This document shows, one piece after another, positions 54,372 through 62,201 of a DNA stretch of 63,987 nt. The DNA is taken from NCBI RefSeq assembly GCF_000765215.1, contig NZ_JPJE01000022.1, positions 1 to 63,987 of the forward strand. The letters are read 5' to 3'. The position numbers and the translations under genes were made by a program. Within the stretch, counting starts at the first letter, position 1; the number at the start of each line of letters is the position of its first letter. Source of the stretch: Eubacterium sp. ER2. Lineage in GTDB: Bacteria; Bacillota; Clostridia; Lachnospirales; Lachnospiraceae. Below the pieces are notes generated by a model. It searched no databases. It saw only the letters and a program-made list of their open reading frames with translations, and had not been told where the DNA came from.

Positions 54372-55248
54372 AGTCTTCACTCCCCGCTTTTTCTCCGAAA
54401 TAATATAAAAATACATCCTCCAGCGTCGGCTTTACCGGAACCGCCCCCTGCAGCGGCCTCTCAGACGAGATGACCCTGAGCTTCACCTTCTCTCCCTCAG
54501 TCTTCATGTTTGAAATCCTGTACCTGTCGACCAGGGGCGGAACTCTCCTTTTCTCCACGCGGCAGCTCCACACCCTTTCCGGCATGGATCGGATGACCTG
54601 ATCCACGGCGCCCTGCCGGATGATCCTGCCATCCTTCATGAGCCATATTTCGTTCGCTATATACTCTATGTCAGAGACAATGTGGGTGGACAGAAGCACG
54701 AGCCGCTCCCCGGACAGCTCGCTGATCAGGTTGCGGAAGCGTATCCTCTCGTTGGGATCCAGCCCGGCCGTGGGCTCGTCCAGGACTAATATTTTCGGGT
54801 TGTTCAGCATTGCCTGAGCGATCCCGGCGCGGCGCTTCATGCCCCCGGACAAAGTCTTCATCTTTTTGTTTGCCGCCTTTCCAAGTCCCACCTTCTGGAT
54901 CAGCATTTTCGTCCTCTTCCTGGCAACAGCAGGGCGAATTCCCTTGATGGAGGCGATGTAGAGCAGATAGTCCTGTACTGTAAACTCAGGGTAAAACCCG
55001 AACTCCTGGGGAAGGTAGCCAAGCAGCTTCCTGTATTCCCCGTCCATGTCAAAAATATCCCTTCCCCTGTAGGTGATAGTTCCCTCTGTAGGACGGATGA
55101 GGGTGCAAAGCATCCGCATTAGCGTAGTCTTCCCCGCGCCGTTGACTCCCAGCAGTCCATAGACTCCGTTTGTCATGGCAAGGTCCACATGGTCCACAGC
55201 CGTGAAATCCCCAAAGGTCTTTGTCAGATCATTTAATCTCAGCTCCAT
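54358..55248 (-). CDS. ABC transporter ATP-binding protein
   Basis: A 296-residue ATPase with Walker A GVNGAGKTTLMRML, a Q-loop LGYLPQEFGFYPEF, signature LSGGMKRRAGIAQAML and Walker B ILVLDEPTAGLDP. The C-terminal extension of about 80 residues is typical of CcmA/antibiotic-efflux-type subunits. It overlaps the genes on both sides, giving tight coupling with the permease. Confidence 0.92.
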   Translation of the reverse strand: MELRLNDLTKTFGDFTAVDHVDLAMTNGVYGLLGVNGAGKTTLMRMLCTLIRPTEGTITYRGRDIFDMDGEYRKLLGYLPQEFGFYPEFTVQDYLLYIASIKGIRPAVARKRTKMLIQKVGLGKAANKKMKTLSGGMKRRAGIAQAMLNNPKILVLDEPTAGLDPNERIRFRNLISELSGERLVLLSTHIVSDIEYIANEIWLMKDGRIIRQGAVDQVIRSMPERVWSCRVEKRRVPPLVDRYRISNMKTEGEKVKLRVISSERPLQGAVPVKPTLEDVFLYYFGEKAGSEDYDKI

Positions 55249-55990
55249 CAGCTATTCCCTCCCAATCATACATATTCGTTTTCAGCATCCGGTACAGGAC
55301 AAGGCCAAAATACGCCCCGGCCGCCGCCAGAAGAGACAGCCACACAGGAACCGTGAGCAGCGTGTACACCCTGTCATTGAGCACAAGAAACAGCCACAGG
55401 GCGCTCCACAGCATGCACAGCGCCGCCGCTGTCACCTCATTTACCCGGCTGCTGCACAGTGTGCGCAGGCAGATGCAGGCAGTGACCGTCATGGGTAAGA
55501 GGAATTCCACCAACAATTCCGTCACAGGGACATGCAGCCGGGACACAGCCACGCCGAAAAACAGGGTGAGAAGCAGGGTATCCGCCAGTCCAAAGAGGAG
55601 CATCCTGGCTGCGTAAATCTGTCTCAGTGTATAGTAGGAGGCCAGCTCGACCTCCATGCTCTGGCAGGCCCTGTTCTTCCAGATCTCCGGAATGACAAGG
55701 ATGACAAACAGTGTGGCCGCCACCCCCATGCTTCTCTGCACATAGGCGTCATCCTCCACAGACACAAGGGCTATCCACAGCAAAATGAGCAGAGCGAGCT
55801 GACACAACCACCACCTCTTGCGTATCAGCGCCAGCTGTCCCCAGACAAATTCATGGAAGGTCAGCAGCCTGTCCTGCTCGGACAGAAGGAACGCCTCCTT
55901 TGACCTCCTGACCGTCTCCTGCAGTCTCTCCTCCTCTGCGTCTTTTTGCAGCATACTTCTGTACTTTTCCAGCTTGTTTTCAAATTCCAT
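55229..55990 (-). CDS. Integral membrane protein in the sigma-ABC operon (possible anti-sigma factor)
   Basis: The family is not recognised. The 253-residue chain starts with a soluble charged helix of about 70 residues containing EKYRSMLQKDAEEERLQETV, then has about six membrane helices. The start at 55990 uses the GGAGGT site located ten bases upstream, inside the sigma gene. A cytosolic N-terminal helix followed by membrane segments directly after an ECF sigma gene is what an anti-sigma factor would look like, but no known anti-sigma motif is seen. It could equally be a second permease subunit. Confidence 0.75.
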   Translation of the reverse strand: MEFENKLEKYRSMLQKDAEEERLQETVRRSKEAFLLSEQDRLLTFHEFVWGQLALIRKRWWLCQLALLILLWIALVSVEDDAYVQRSMGVAATLFVILVIPEIWKNRACQSMEVELASYYTLRQIYAARMLLFGLADTLLLTLFFGVAVSRLHVPVTELLVEFLLPMTVTACICLRTLCSSRVNEVTAAALCMLWSALWLFLVLNDRVYTLLTVPVWLSLLAAAGAYFGLVLYRMLKTNMYDWEGIADGAEIK

Positions 55991-56543
55991 CTTCCTCTTC
56001 ACCTCCTGGCTGCAGCAGCTGTCTTAGCACATTCTTCGCCTGTCTCAGGCGGTATTTGACCAGCGGCGTCTTAATTCCCAGAGTCTCGGCGATCTCCCGG
56101 AGCTTCAGGCCGCTGAAATAGTAGAGGATCACCGCCTCCCTCTGCTCCTCCGGAAGCTTTTTCAGGGCGGACTCTATGGCGATCCTGTCCAGATGGAATT
56201 CCCTGTCCGGAGAGCTCTCCCTGTTCAGATCTGTCTGTTCCAGCTTTTCTGTCAGCTCCCGATCCGGAGTCGGCATTTCCTTCCTTTTTTTCAGATAGTC
56301 AAGGCACAGATGCCTTGCTATGGTATACAGGTAATTTTTTGCCTTCTCCCTGTGACAGTAGGCAGACAGCCGGGCGAAAAAGCGGATAAAGGTCTCCTGG
56401 GTCAGGTCCTGGGCCTCCTCTCTGTTCCCACAGCGGCAGATGCAGTAAACCAGGATATCCCTATAATATTTTCGCACAAACAGATCAAAGGCCTCTTCGT
56501 CCCCCTGCTTCATCCTTCTGATCAGGACAAAATCCAAGTCCAC
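55980..56543 (-). CDS. ECF-type RNA polymerase sigma factor
   Basis: A 187-residue sigma-70 protein with only regions 2 and 4. Region 2 has EEAFDLFVRKYYRDILVYCICRCGNREEAQDLTQETFIRFF. The region 4 helix-turn-helix is LPEEQREAVILYYFSGLKLREIAETLG. It heads a four-gene overlapping operon with a membrane protein and ABC transporter, and probably controls it. The trigger is unknown; envelope stress or antimicrobial peptides are common for such arrangements. Confidence 0.92.
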   Translation of the reverse strand: MDLDFVLIRRMKQGDEEAFDLFVRKYYRDILVYCICRCGNREEAQDLTQETFIRFFARLSAYCHREKAKNYLYTIARHLCLDYLKKRKEMPTPDRELTEKLEQTDLNRESSPDREFHLDRIAIESALKKLPEEQREAVILYYFSGLKLREIAETLGIKTPLVKYRLRQAKNVLRQLLQPGGEEEDGI

Positions 56544-56666
56544 ACACCCCCTTTTCGCCTTTTATCCTTCCCTCTATTATATATAACGGCTCAACCGGCC
56601 AAAAGGATAGTCCATCCTCGCAAAAAATGCAGCCTCCCTGCGCCTTCTCAGGTACATATTTTGCAT

Positions 56667-56702
56667 CAAAAAACACCAGGCCCGCAACCCCGGACCTGGT
56701 GT
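56667..56702 (-). terminator. Terminator downstream of the MutS-like gene and small ORF
   Basis: ACACCAGG pairs with CCTGGTGT around a GC-rich loop; the minus strand continues TTTTTTG. It insulates the ECF operon from the MutS-like transcript. Confidence 0.88.
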
Positions 56703-56746
56703 CAAAAACCTCTGCCATACTCTCCTTTTTTCTGGCCATACACTTC

Positions 56747-56836
56747 CTACCTTTCCCCGCCGTCCCTGCGCTTTCTAATCCTTCTCTCCCTGACAAAAAC
56801 GACAAGTCCCACTACAAGTAAAATCGTAAAATCCAT
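56747..56836 (-). CDS. Putative 29-residue single-span membrane peptide
   Basis: ATG at 56836 with AGAGAGGTG about eight bases upstream. The product has one hydrophobic helix (FTILLVVGLVVFV) followed by a strongly basic tail (RERRIRKRRDGGER), which should stay in the cytosol. It lies between the MutS-like gene and its terminator, so it would be the last cistron. No family was recognised. The clear ribosome site and topology support it, but chance cannot be ruled out at this length. Confidence 0.4.
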   Translation of the reverse strand: MDFTILLVVGLVVFVRERRIRKRRDGGER

Positions 56837-56888
56837 ACCGTATGTCACCTCTCTGACAACACGCCCTCGCGGGCGCTGACAGCAGCGC

Positions 56889-58550
56889 CTACTCCTCCAG
56901 GCTCCTCCTCGCCTCCCGGGTAATCTCCTCCGGGAACCCGAACACCTCCAGCAGGCGCACTGCGTTGGTCTGGCGGCAGATGCCGGGATGGATCCTGTAG
57001 TCAAAGGCGAGGCCCTGCTCGTAGGCCTCCTCGCAGAAATAGAAGCCTTCATACCCTGCCGGCCCGCTGACCAGATTTTCCGCGATCTCCAGGTCGTGGG
57101 TGGCGGCGATCACAAGGCAGCCCTTCTCCCGGAGATACTGAAGGACGGCCGTGGAGGCGGCGATCCGCTCCTTTGTGTTGGTTCCCCGCAGGATCTCATC
57201 TATGACAGCCAGCACGGGCCGGCCCTCATCCACCTTCCGGATGATCCGCTCCATGGACCTTATCTCCTTGATGAAATAGCTCTCCCCCGCCAGCAGGTTG
57301 TCCCGTATGGCGATGGAGGTGTACACGTCAAAGGGATACAGGCGGGCCCTGGAGGCGGCGCAGGTGTGGACGGACGCGGCCAGCACCGCGCTGATGGCCG
57401 CCGCCTTTATAAAGGTGGATTTCCCCGAGGCGTTGGAGCCGGTGATGATGCACCCGGTCTTCAGGGACAGGTCATTGTACACCGGCTCGTCGATGAGGGG
57501 ATTATAGAGATCCCGCAGCTCCAGCTCCCTCTGGCTGGAGTACTCCGGCACGCAGAAGAGGGGGAGGCTCCTGCGGAAGGAGGCCGCGCACACCGCCACG
57601 TCCAGCTCTCCTGTGATAAGAAGGATGCGAAGGACCTCCTCCCTGTGGGCGCTGATCTCCTTCATGGCCCTGTTGTAGTGGACAAAATCCACCAGGAAGG
57701 CTCCCTTCACATACACCCTGACCAGCTCCGACAGATCTGTGCTGTACTGGCTCTGCTGCCTTTTGCGGAGAACCCGGAGCACCTTGTTCAGCTTTGCGGC
57801 CGCCTCCTTTGTCCCCTGGAACTTTTCCCGGAAATGTCCGCCGCAGATCCTGTCACTCTCTGCAAGATTTCCTGCAAGTGAGGTGAGAGCCTGAACCGCG
57901 CTGATGATTTCCAGATTGATCTCATAGCTGCTCCTTTTCAGCGCGTACACGCACATGTTGACGAGAAAAAGGAACAGGAAGGGCGACAGCATCTCCATAT
58001 TTCTGAAGAAAATGGCGGCCCCAAGGCCGCCCAGAAGGCTGGCAATGAGGAGGATCTGCAGCACCCGGTAGACCCAGGGGTGCTCCAGCTCAAAAATCTC
58101 CGGCTCTGTGATGAGCTCAGGCACATAGCAGCTGTTTTCCCTTTTGCCCAGGTCAAACAGGCGAAGCTGTAGCTCCTGCCTTTCCTTTTCGTTCCGGTCC
58201 AGCCAGGTGATGTCCTCCTCCAGTGCCGCCAGCCTGTCCGGCTCTGTGTCCATATCCCTCATTCTCTTGTAGAGAACCTGCTCCCCCATCCAGGAGCAGC
58301 AGGTGTTGACCCTGGCAAAGACGTCGTCCATGTCCAGATCGCTCCAGGTGATGTCGTCCAGCCCGTTTTCTGCCTTTGTCTTCTCCCAGAGTATCCTGGT
58401 CTGCTCAGAGGGGCGCTCCCCCTCCTCCGGCTTCTGTCCGAAGGAGGAGAGAAGCCTTGCTCTCTTCCATTTTCTTCCTGTACGGTGGTTCCAGGCGGAA
58501 ACCAGGACTGTAAAAACAACCAGGCCCGCCACTATGATCATACCTGTCAT
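56889..58550 (-). CDS. Membrane-anchored MutS-family ATPase
   Basis: A 553-residue protein with a C-terminal MutS ATPase domain: Walker A GSNASGKST near residue 372, AVIDEILRGTNTKERIAAS as Walker B region and IAATHDLEIA. The mismatch-recognition domain I is absent. Hydrophobic segments at the very N-terminus (MIIVAGLVVFTVLVSAW) and at about 160-205 (VLQILLIASLLGGLGAAIFF and a second) place it in the membrane. The function is not known; mismatch repair is unlikely. AAGGAG before its ATG overlaps the stop of the mazG remnant upstream. Confidence 0.88.
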   Translation of the reverse strand: MTGMIIVAGLVVFTVLVSAWNHRTGRKWKRARLLSSFGQKPEEGERPSEQTRILWEKTKAENGLDDITWSDLDMDDVFARVNTCCSWMGEQVLYKRMRDMDTEPDRLAALEEDITWLDRNEKERQELQLRLFDLGKRENSCYVPELITEPEIFELEHPWVYRVLQILLIASLLGGLGAAIFFRNMEMLSPFLFLFLVNMCVYALKRSSYEINLEIISAVQALTSLAGNLAESDRICGGHFREKFQGTKEAAAKLNKVLRVLRKRQQSQYSTDLSELVRVYVKGAFLVDFVHYNRAMKEISAHREEVLRILLITGELDVAVCAASFRRSLPLFCVPEYSSQRELELRDLYNPLIDEPVYNDLSLKTGCIITGSNASGKSTFIKAAAISAVLAASVHTCAASRARLYPFDVYTSIAIRDNLLAGESYFIKEIRSMERIIRKVDEGRPVLAVIDEILRGTNTKERIAASTAVLQYLREKGCLVIAATHDLEIAENLVSGPAGYEGFYFCEEAYEQGLAFDYRIHPGICRQTNAVRLLEVFGFPEEITREARRSLEE

Positions 58551-58559
58551 AATCGCTCC

Positions 58560-58706
58560 TTATCTGAAAATTATCTGCCTTTGAAATCTGATTTCTTCTA
58601 TACATGTCTTCTTAAGACTTGCATGTGTCTGTTTCCTGTCCCACGGATATCCGTCCGGCTCCCGAAGCCGCGCGATGACCTGCCGGAATTCTTCAAACTT
58701 CGTCAT
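58560..58706 (-). pseudogene. Truncated copy of the mazG 5' end
   Basis: Reads MTKFEEFRQVIARLREPD and continues to KKTCIEE in close match to mazG at 52431-52904, including the bases before the ATG. After about 38 codons homology stops near 58593 and a short unrelated tail leads to a stop at 58560-58562. The stop lies in the AAGGAG site of the MutS-like gene. The 48-residue product cannot form a MazG fold. It may persist as a translated leader coupled to the next gene. Confidence 0.85.
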
Positions 58707-58841
58707 AGTGTTTTACTCCTTTGTTGTATTGAAGAATTGTAACATTTTTTCCATGTACTTTCTACTTTTTCTTCTTCCATTTCTCCATTTCTGCTATAAT
58801 GAGATAAGTTCTAATAGGAAAAGCGGCAAAGGAGGAGCGCC

Positions 58842-59573
58842 ATGCACTATGTGATCAGTGATATTCACGGATGCTACGATGAATACAGGGAAGCTCTGGA
58901 GAAAATAAATTTTCAGGACTGTGACCTTCTGTACGTTCTGGGTGACTGCATTGACCGGGGTTACGCCTCTGTCAAAGTCCTCAAAGACATGATGTACCGG
59001 CCTAATGTCATCCCGATCGTAGGAAATCACGAATATATGGCCCTGGATGTATTAAAGGACCTGTGTGTGGAGATCACGGCTAAAAATGCTGAAACACTGC
59101 TGGACGCGGAAATGCTTTTGAAGTATGCTGACTGGATGAAAAACGGGGGAGACCGGACAATCCAGGAGTTCCGCGCTCTCCCTATGGACGAAAAACTGGA
59201 AATCCTGGACTATCTTGGTGATTTTTCTCTGTATGAGGAAGTGTCTCTCAGCGGAAGGAATTACCTTCTTGTACACGGTGGTCTGGAGCCGTTCCGCGAG
59301 GGCATGGATGTGGAGGATTTCTCCGTGGCACAGCCTCTCTTCTCAAAGGCCGACTACGACAGGATGTATTTTTCTGACAGGTTCACTGTTACCGGGCACA
59401 CGCCTACCATCTCACAGCCGGGAAATAAGGGGACTGTCATCAAACGGAACAACCACATTGCCATTGACTGCGGCTGTGTATTCGGCTATAATCTGGCAGT
59501 GTACTGTATGGAGACAGACCATGAAATCTACATTCCTTATAAACATAAAAAAGACTGCGGACCGGAGCCGTAG
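58842..59573 (+). CDS. PPP-type metallophosphatase
   Basis: A 243-residue serine/threonine-type phosphatase fold. The metal motifs are ISDIHGCYDE, LGDCIDRG and VGNHEYM, with later VHGG and GHTP, matching the PrpA/ApaH-like branch. The substrate may be a phosphoprotein or a dinucleotide. AAAGGAGGAG precedes the ATG, and TATAAT at 58795-58800 marks the likely promoter, though the -35 box is poor. It is monocistronic. Confidence 0.92.
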   Translation: MHYVISDIHGCYDEYREALEKINFQDCDLLYVLGDCIDRGYASVKVLKDMMYRPNVIPIVGNHEYMALDVLKDLCVEITAKNAETLLDAEMLLKYADWMKNGGDRTIQEFRALPMDEKLEILDYLGDFSLYEEVSLSGRNYLLVHGGLEPFREGMDVEDFSVAQPLFSKADYDRMYFSDRFTVTGHTPTISQPGNKGTVIKRNNHIAIDCGCVFGYNLAVYCMETDHEIYIPYKHKKDCGPEP

Positions 59574-59595
59574 ACAGAAGAAACTCCCCGCTCTC

Positions 59596-60264
59596 CTAAA
59601 ACTCTTTCTTCTCCAGTATCCTCGCGCTGATAAATATGGAGACCGCCATCACGGCCGCCGCTGCGGCTATGCACACCGCAGCCACGCCGGCCAGTCCCAT
59701 GCGCCCCATAGTCCTCACAGCCGCCTGCAGGGCTTCATTGTCCAGATCCGTCAGCTTTACGATGCCAAAGACGAGAGCCATGACGCCCAGCAGGACGATG
59801 AGCATGGCGATCCGTCCCTTTTCCGGCCCGAATTTGAGCTGGAAGGGGATCATGACAGCCAGGAAGAGGAGCAGAAGGGCCGCGCTCACTCCGGCAGTGA
59901 ACAGGGTCTCTCCCATTTGCCCGGCGTCGGCCGTCCGGCCGGTGTACACAAGGATAAAGGCCAGGATGAGGAGGAGCCCCGCTCCGCCTGTCACGACACC
60001 GAAGATATATTTCTCCGCCGCGTATACTTTTCTCTCAAAGGGCAGCGTAAAGAGGAAGGCGTTACCGTTGTCGTACTCGTCGTAGCTGATGGTGCTCAGC
60101 ACGAAAAAGGAGCTGACAAATCCCACATAGGGGAGCACAAAGGTGGCAGGCGACGACCCGGCCCCGTTTGTGATCGTGAGAAATGCCGCCATGACAAACA
60201 CTAATATAAAGAAGTTTTTCTGATTTTTCAGCAGTTTGAAATCCTTGATCAATAATCCTTTCAT
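59596..60264 (-). CDS. ABC-2 type permease of a GntR-regulated transporter
   Basis: A 222-residue membrane protein with about six helices. It opens MKGLLIKDFKLLKNQKNFF, as in ABC2_membrane_5-type permeases such as those of PmtABCD-like exporters. The start overlaps the ATPase stop by four bases. It is the last gene of the GntR-ATPase-permease operon. Substrate unknown; antimicrobial peptide or lipid handling is typical for this arrangement. Confidence 0.87.
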   Translation of the reverse strand: MKGLLIKDFKLLKNQKNFFILVFVMAAFLTITNGAGSSPATFVLPYVGFVSSFFVLSTISYDEYDNGNAFLFTLPFERKVYAAEKYIFGVVTGGAGLLLILAFILVYTGRTADAGQMGETLFTAGVSAALLLLFLAVMIPFQLKFGPEKGRIAMLIVLLGVMALVFGIVKLTDLDNEALQAAVRTMGRMGLAGVAAVCIAAAAAVMAVSIFISARILEKKEF

Positions 60265-61112
60265 ACTCGTTCACCCCTTATCATCATTGTGATCATATCG
60301 TCGATGCCGCTGTTTTCTATCACGACCTTCGGATAGTTTTCCAGGTAAAACTGCTTCTGGTCCGTGAGGGCGCTGTAGCCGTAGGGCTCCTTTTTCACCC
60401 GCAGGAGATACTGCCGGTCCACAGAGGCGTACTGCTCCGGATCCAGCTTCAGAAGGCCGTAGCTTCCAAGCAGCACATCCGTCTCCTCGTGGAGGATGAT
60501 GCGCCCCTCATGGATCATGTAGAGGTCGTCACAGATCCCCTCCAGGTCTGTGGAAATGTGGGAGCTGATCAGGATCGACCTGTTCTCGTCCTCCTCCATA
60601 TACTCCCGCAGGATGCCAAGAAGGCTGTCTCTTGCCACCACGTCAAGCCCTGCCGTGGGCTCATCCAGCAGAAGGAAATCCGCCCTGTGGCTGATGGCGA
60701 TGAGAAGCTTCAGCTTCGCCTTCATGCCGGTGGAAAATTCTTTGATCTTCCTGTCCACGGGGATCTGGTATCTGCGGCACTTCTCCAGAAAGTCCGCCCG
60801 GTCAAAGGTGTGGTAAAAGCCTCTCAGCATGGCCGCCGTGTCCCGGACTGTCAGATATTCGCTGACACCGGAATTGGACAGCACCACGCCCAGCCTCTCC
60901 TTATCGGCTGTTGTCAGAGCTTTCGTCTCCTTTCCCATCAGGGTGATCCGGCCGCCGTCCGTGTGGATCAGTCCCAGGATTGCCTTAAATGTCGTGCTCT
61001 TTCCCGCGCCGTTCTGTCCCACAAGGCCGGTGATACAGCCGGGCTGCACCTCCAGAGAGCACTCCAGAGTGAAGCGGTCGTAGTTTTTTCTGACATTTTC
61101 TAACTTTAACAT
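60261..61112 (-). CDS. ABC transporter ATPase of a GntR-regulated transporter
   Basis: A 283-residue ATPase: Walker A GQNGAGKSTTFKAIL, Walker B FLLLDEPTAGLDV and a C-terminal part of about 75 residues. The signature region reads EFSTGMKAKLKLLIAI, with STGMK in place of LSGGQ, a form common in YtrB/PmtA-like subunits. It lies three bases after gntR. Confidence 0.92.
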   Translation of the reverse strand: MLKLENVRKNYDRFTLECSLEVQPGCITGLVGQNGAGKSTTFKAILGLIHTDGGRITLMGKETKALTTADKERLGVVLSNSGVSEYLTVRDTAAMLRGFYHTFDRADFLEKCRRYQIPVDRKIKEFSTGMKAKLKLLIAISHRADFLLLDEPTAGLDVVARDSLLGILREYMEEDENRSILISSHISTDLEGICDDLYMIHEGRIILHEETDVLLGSYGLLKLDPEQYASVDRQYLLRVKKEPYGYSALTDQKQFYLENYPKVVIENSGIDDMITMMIRGERV

Positions 61113-61115
61113 AGC

Positions 61116-61487
61116 CTAGTCCTCCAAAATGAGTGAAAATAATTCTTTTATCTCTTCATCCTGCATCCCATATCTTCTGCCTTTCTGAATGGCCAGTTCA
61201 AGATCGGCTTCCACTTCCTTTCGCTTCTCTTCCTTCATCAGTTCCGTGTTGGAGGCTGCAATGTAGGTGCCTTTCCCGTGTACAGTAACTGTGAAGCCCT
61301 CCTGCTCCAGGTTGTCATACGCTTTTTTTACAGTCAGGGCGCTGATCTTCAGCTCCTTTGAAAGCGACCTCACAGAAGGAAGCGGGTCGTTTTCCTTCAG
61401 TTCACCTTTCAGGATCAGGGCCTTCACCTGCTCGATGATCTGCTCGTAAATCGGGATCATGGATGAATGGTTGATGATGATCTGCAT
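61116..61487 (-). CDS. GntR-family (YtrA-type) repressor
   Basis: Short GntR regulator of 123 residues: a winged helix with MIPIYEQIIEQVKALILKGEL and LPSVRSLSKELKISALTVKKAYDNLEQEGF, and a small C-terminal helical dimer part, as in YtrA. The start at 61487 is preferred because AAGGAGG is about seven bases upstream. It heads its own operon and probably represses it through the inverted repeat at 61506-61554. Confidence 0.93.
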   Translation of the reverse strand: MQIIINHSSMIPIYEQIIEQVKALILKGELKENDPLPSVRSLSKELKISALTVKKAYDNLEQEGFTVTVHGKGTYIAASNTELMKEEKRKEVEADLELAIQKGRRYGMQDEEIKELFSLILED

Positions 61488-61505
61488 ATTCATCCTCCTT
61501 CTGAT

Positions 61506-61554
61506 AAACAGTATATAACAGTATATCACTGTTGTCAACTGTTATATACTGTTT
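61506..61554 (-). promoter_or_regulatory. GntR operon promoter inside a 17-bp inverted-repeat operator
   Basis: AAACAGTATATAACAGT (61506-61522) is the exact complement of 61538-61554, with 15 bases between. On the minus strand TTGACA (61533-61538) and TATACT (61510-61515), spacer 17, lie within this structure, so a bound dimer would cover the promoter. A further ACAGT/ACTGT pair fills the centre. Confidence 0.85.
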
Positions 61555-61584
61555 GTTCCAAACATTTTTTCCGGATTTTTATCA

Positions 61585-61645
61585 TTGACTCTCCCATCAT
61601 TTTAGTATAGTATATAAGTAACCAGTTACTTATATACTATACTAA
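61585..61645 (+). promoter_or_regulatory. marR promoter with a 44-bp near-perfect palindrome
   Basis: Positions 61602-61622 are the exact complement of 61625-61645, two 21-base arms with only CA between. TTGACT (61585-61590) and TAGTAT (61608-61613), spacer 17, place the -10 box inside the left arm. The core is AGTAAC-CA-GTTACT. It is the likely autoregulatory MarR operator. The gap between the divergent gntR and marR genes contains both control regions. Confidence 0.85.
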
Positions 61646-61663
61646 GAAAGGAATGATTGAGAC

Positions 61664-62185
61664 GTGCAGCTATCGGATCTGATTGAAAAATTCAGGCACA
61701 CAAGAGACGGGCAGGCGCGGGCCGTCTTCAGCACCATCTTCATTGCGGGGAACCGGCTCCAGACCTCCTTTGACAGGGCGGACGGCCAGGTCACTATGAA
61801 ACAGTTCATGCTGCTGACCATGTTGCGCCAGTCCGGGAAGGACATGACCTTCACCCAGCTGGGAGAGCTTCTTGGCTGCTCCCGGCAGAACATCAAAAAT
61901 CTGGCCGCCTCCCTGGAGAAGAAGGGGCTGGTCACCATCTCCCGAAATCCCCGCGATGGCAGGGCCTGCGTCATCAGTCCCACAGAGCAGCTGCCACGAT
62001 ATTTTCAGCAGGCAGCTCAGCTCCACACAAGGAAGCTGAGGGATCTTTTTTCCGTCTACTCAGACAAGGAGATAGAGCAGCTGTTCCGGCTTCTCATGAA
62101 GCTGTACAGCGGGATAGACCGGCTGGAGCAGCCGGAACAGCAGTCGGAACAGCAGCCGGAACAAAAAGAGCAAAATGAGGGATGA
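61664..62185 (+). CDS. MarR-family transcriptional regulator
   Basis: A 173-residue winged-helix regulator. The DNA-binding part is MTFTQLGELLGCSRQNIKNLAASLEKKGLVTISRNPRDGRA. The C-terminus is a Gln/Glu/Pro-rich tail of repeated EQ(Q)PEQ units (about 150-173) that is unlikely to be structured. The start is GTG at 61664 with AAAGGA upstream. It overlaps or abuts the flavodoxin gene and is transcribed with it. Confidence 0.92.
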   Translation: MQLSDLIEKFRHTRDGQARAVFSTIFIAGNRLQTSFDRADGQVTMKQFMLLTMLRQSGKDMTFTQLGELLGCSRQNIKNLAASLEKKGLVTISRNPRDGRACVISPTEQLPRYFQQAAQLHTRKLRDLFSVYSDKEIEQLFRLLMKLYSGIDRLEQPEQQSEQQPEQKEQNEG

Positions 62186-62201
62186 AAGCAGGAGGGATAC
62201 T

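Noticed and set aside
56485-56805. 106-codon open frame overlapping the ECF sigma start
   Set aside because: Runs through the terminator hairpin at 56667-56702 and overlaps the sigma gene; not credible as a gene.
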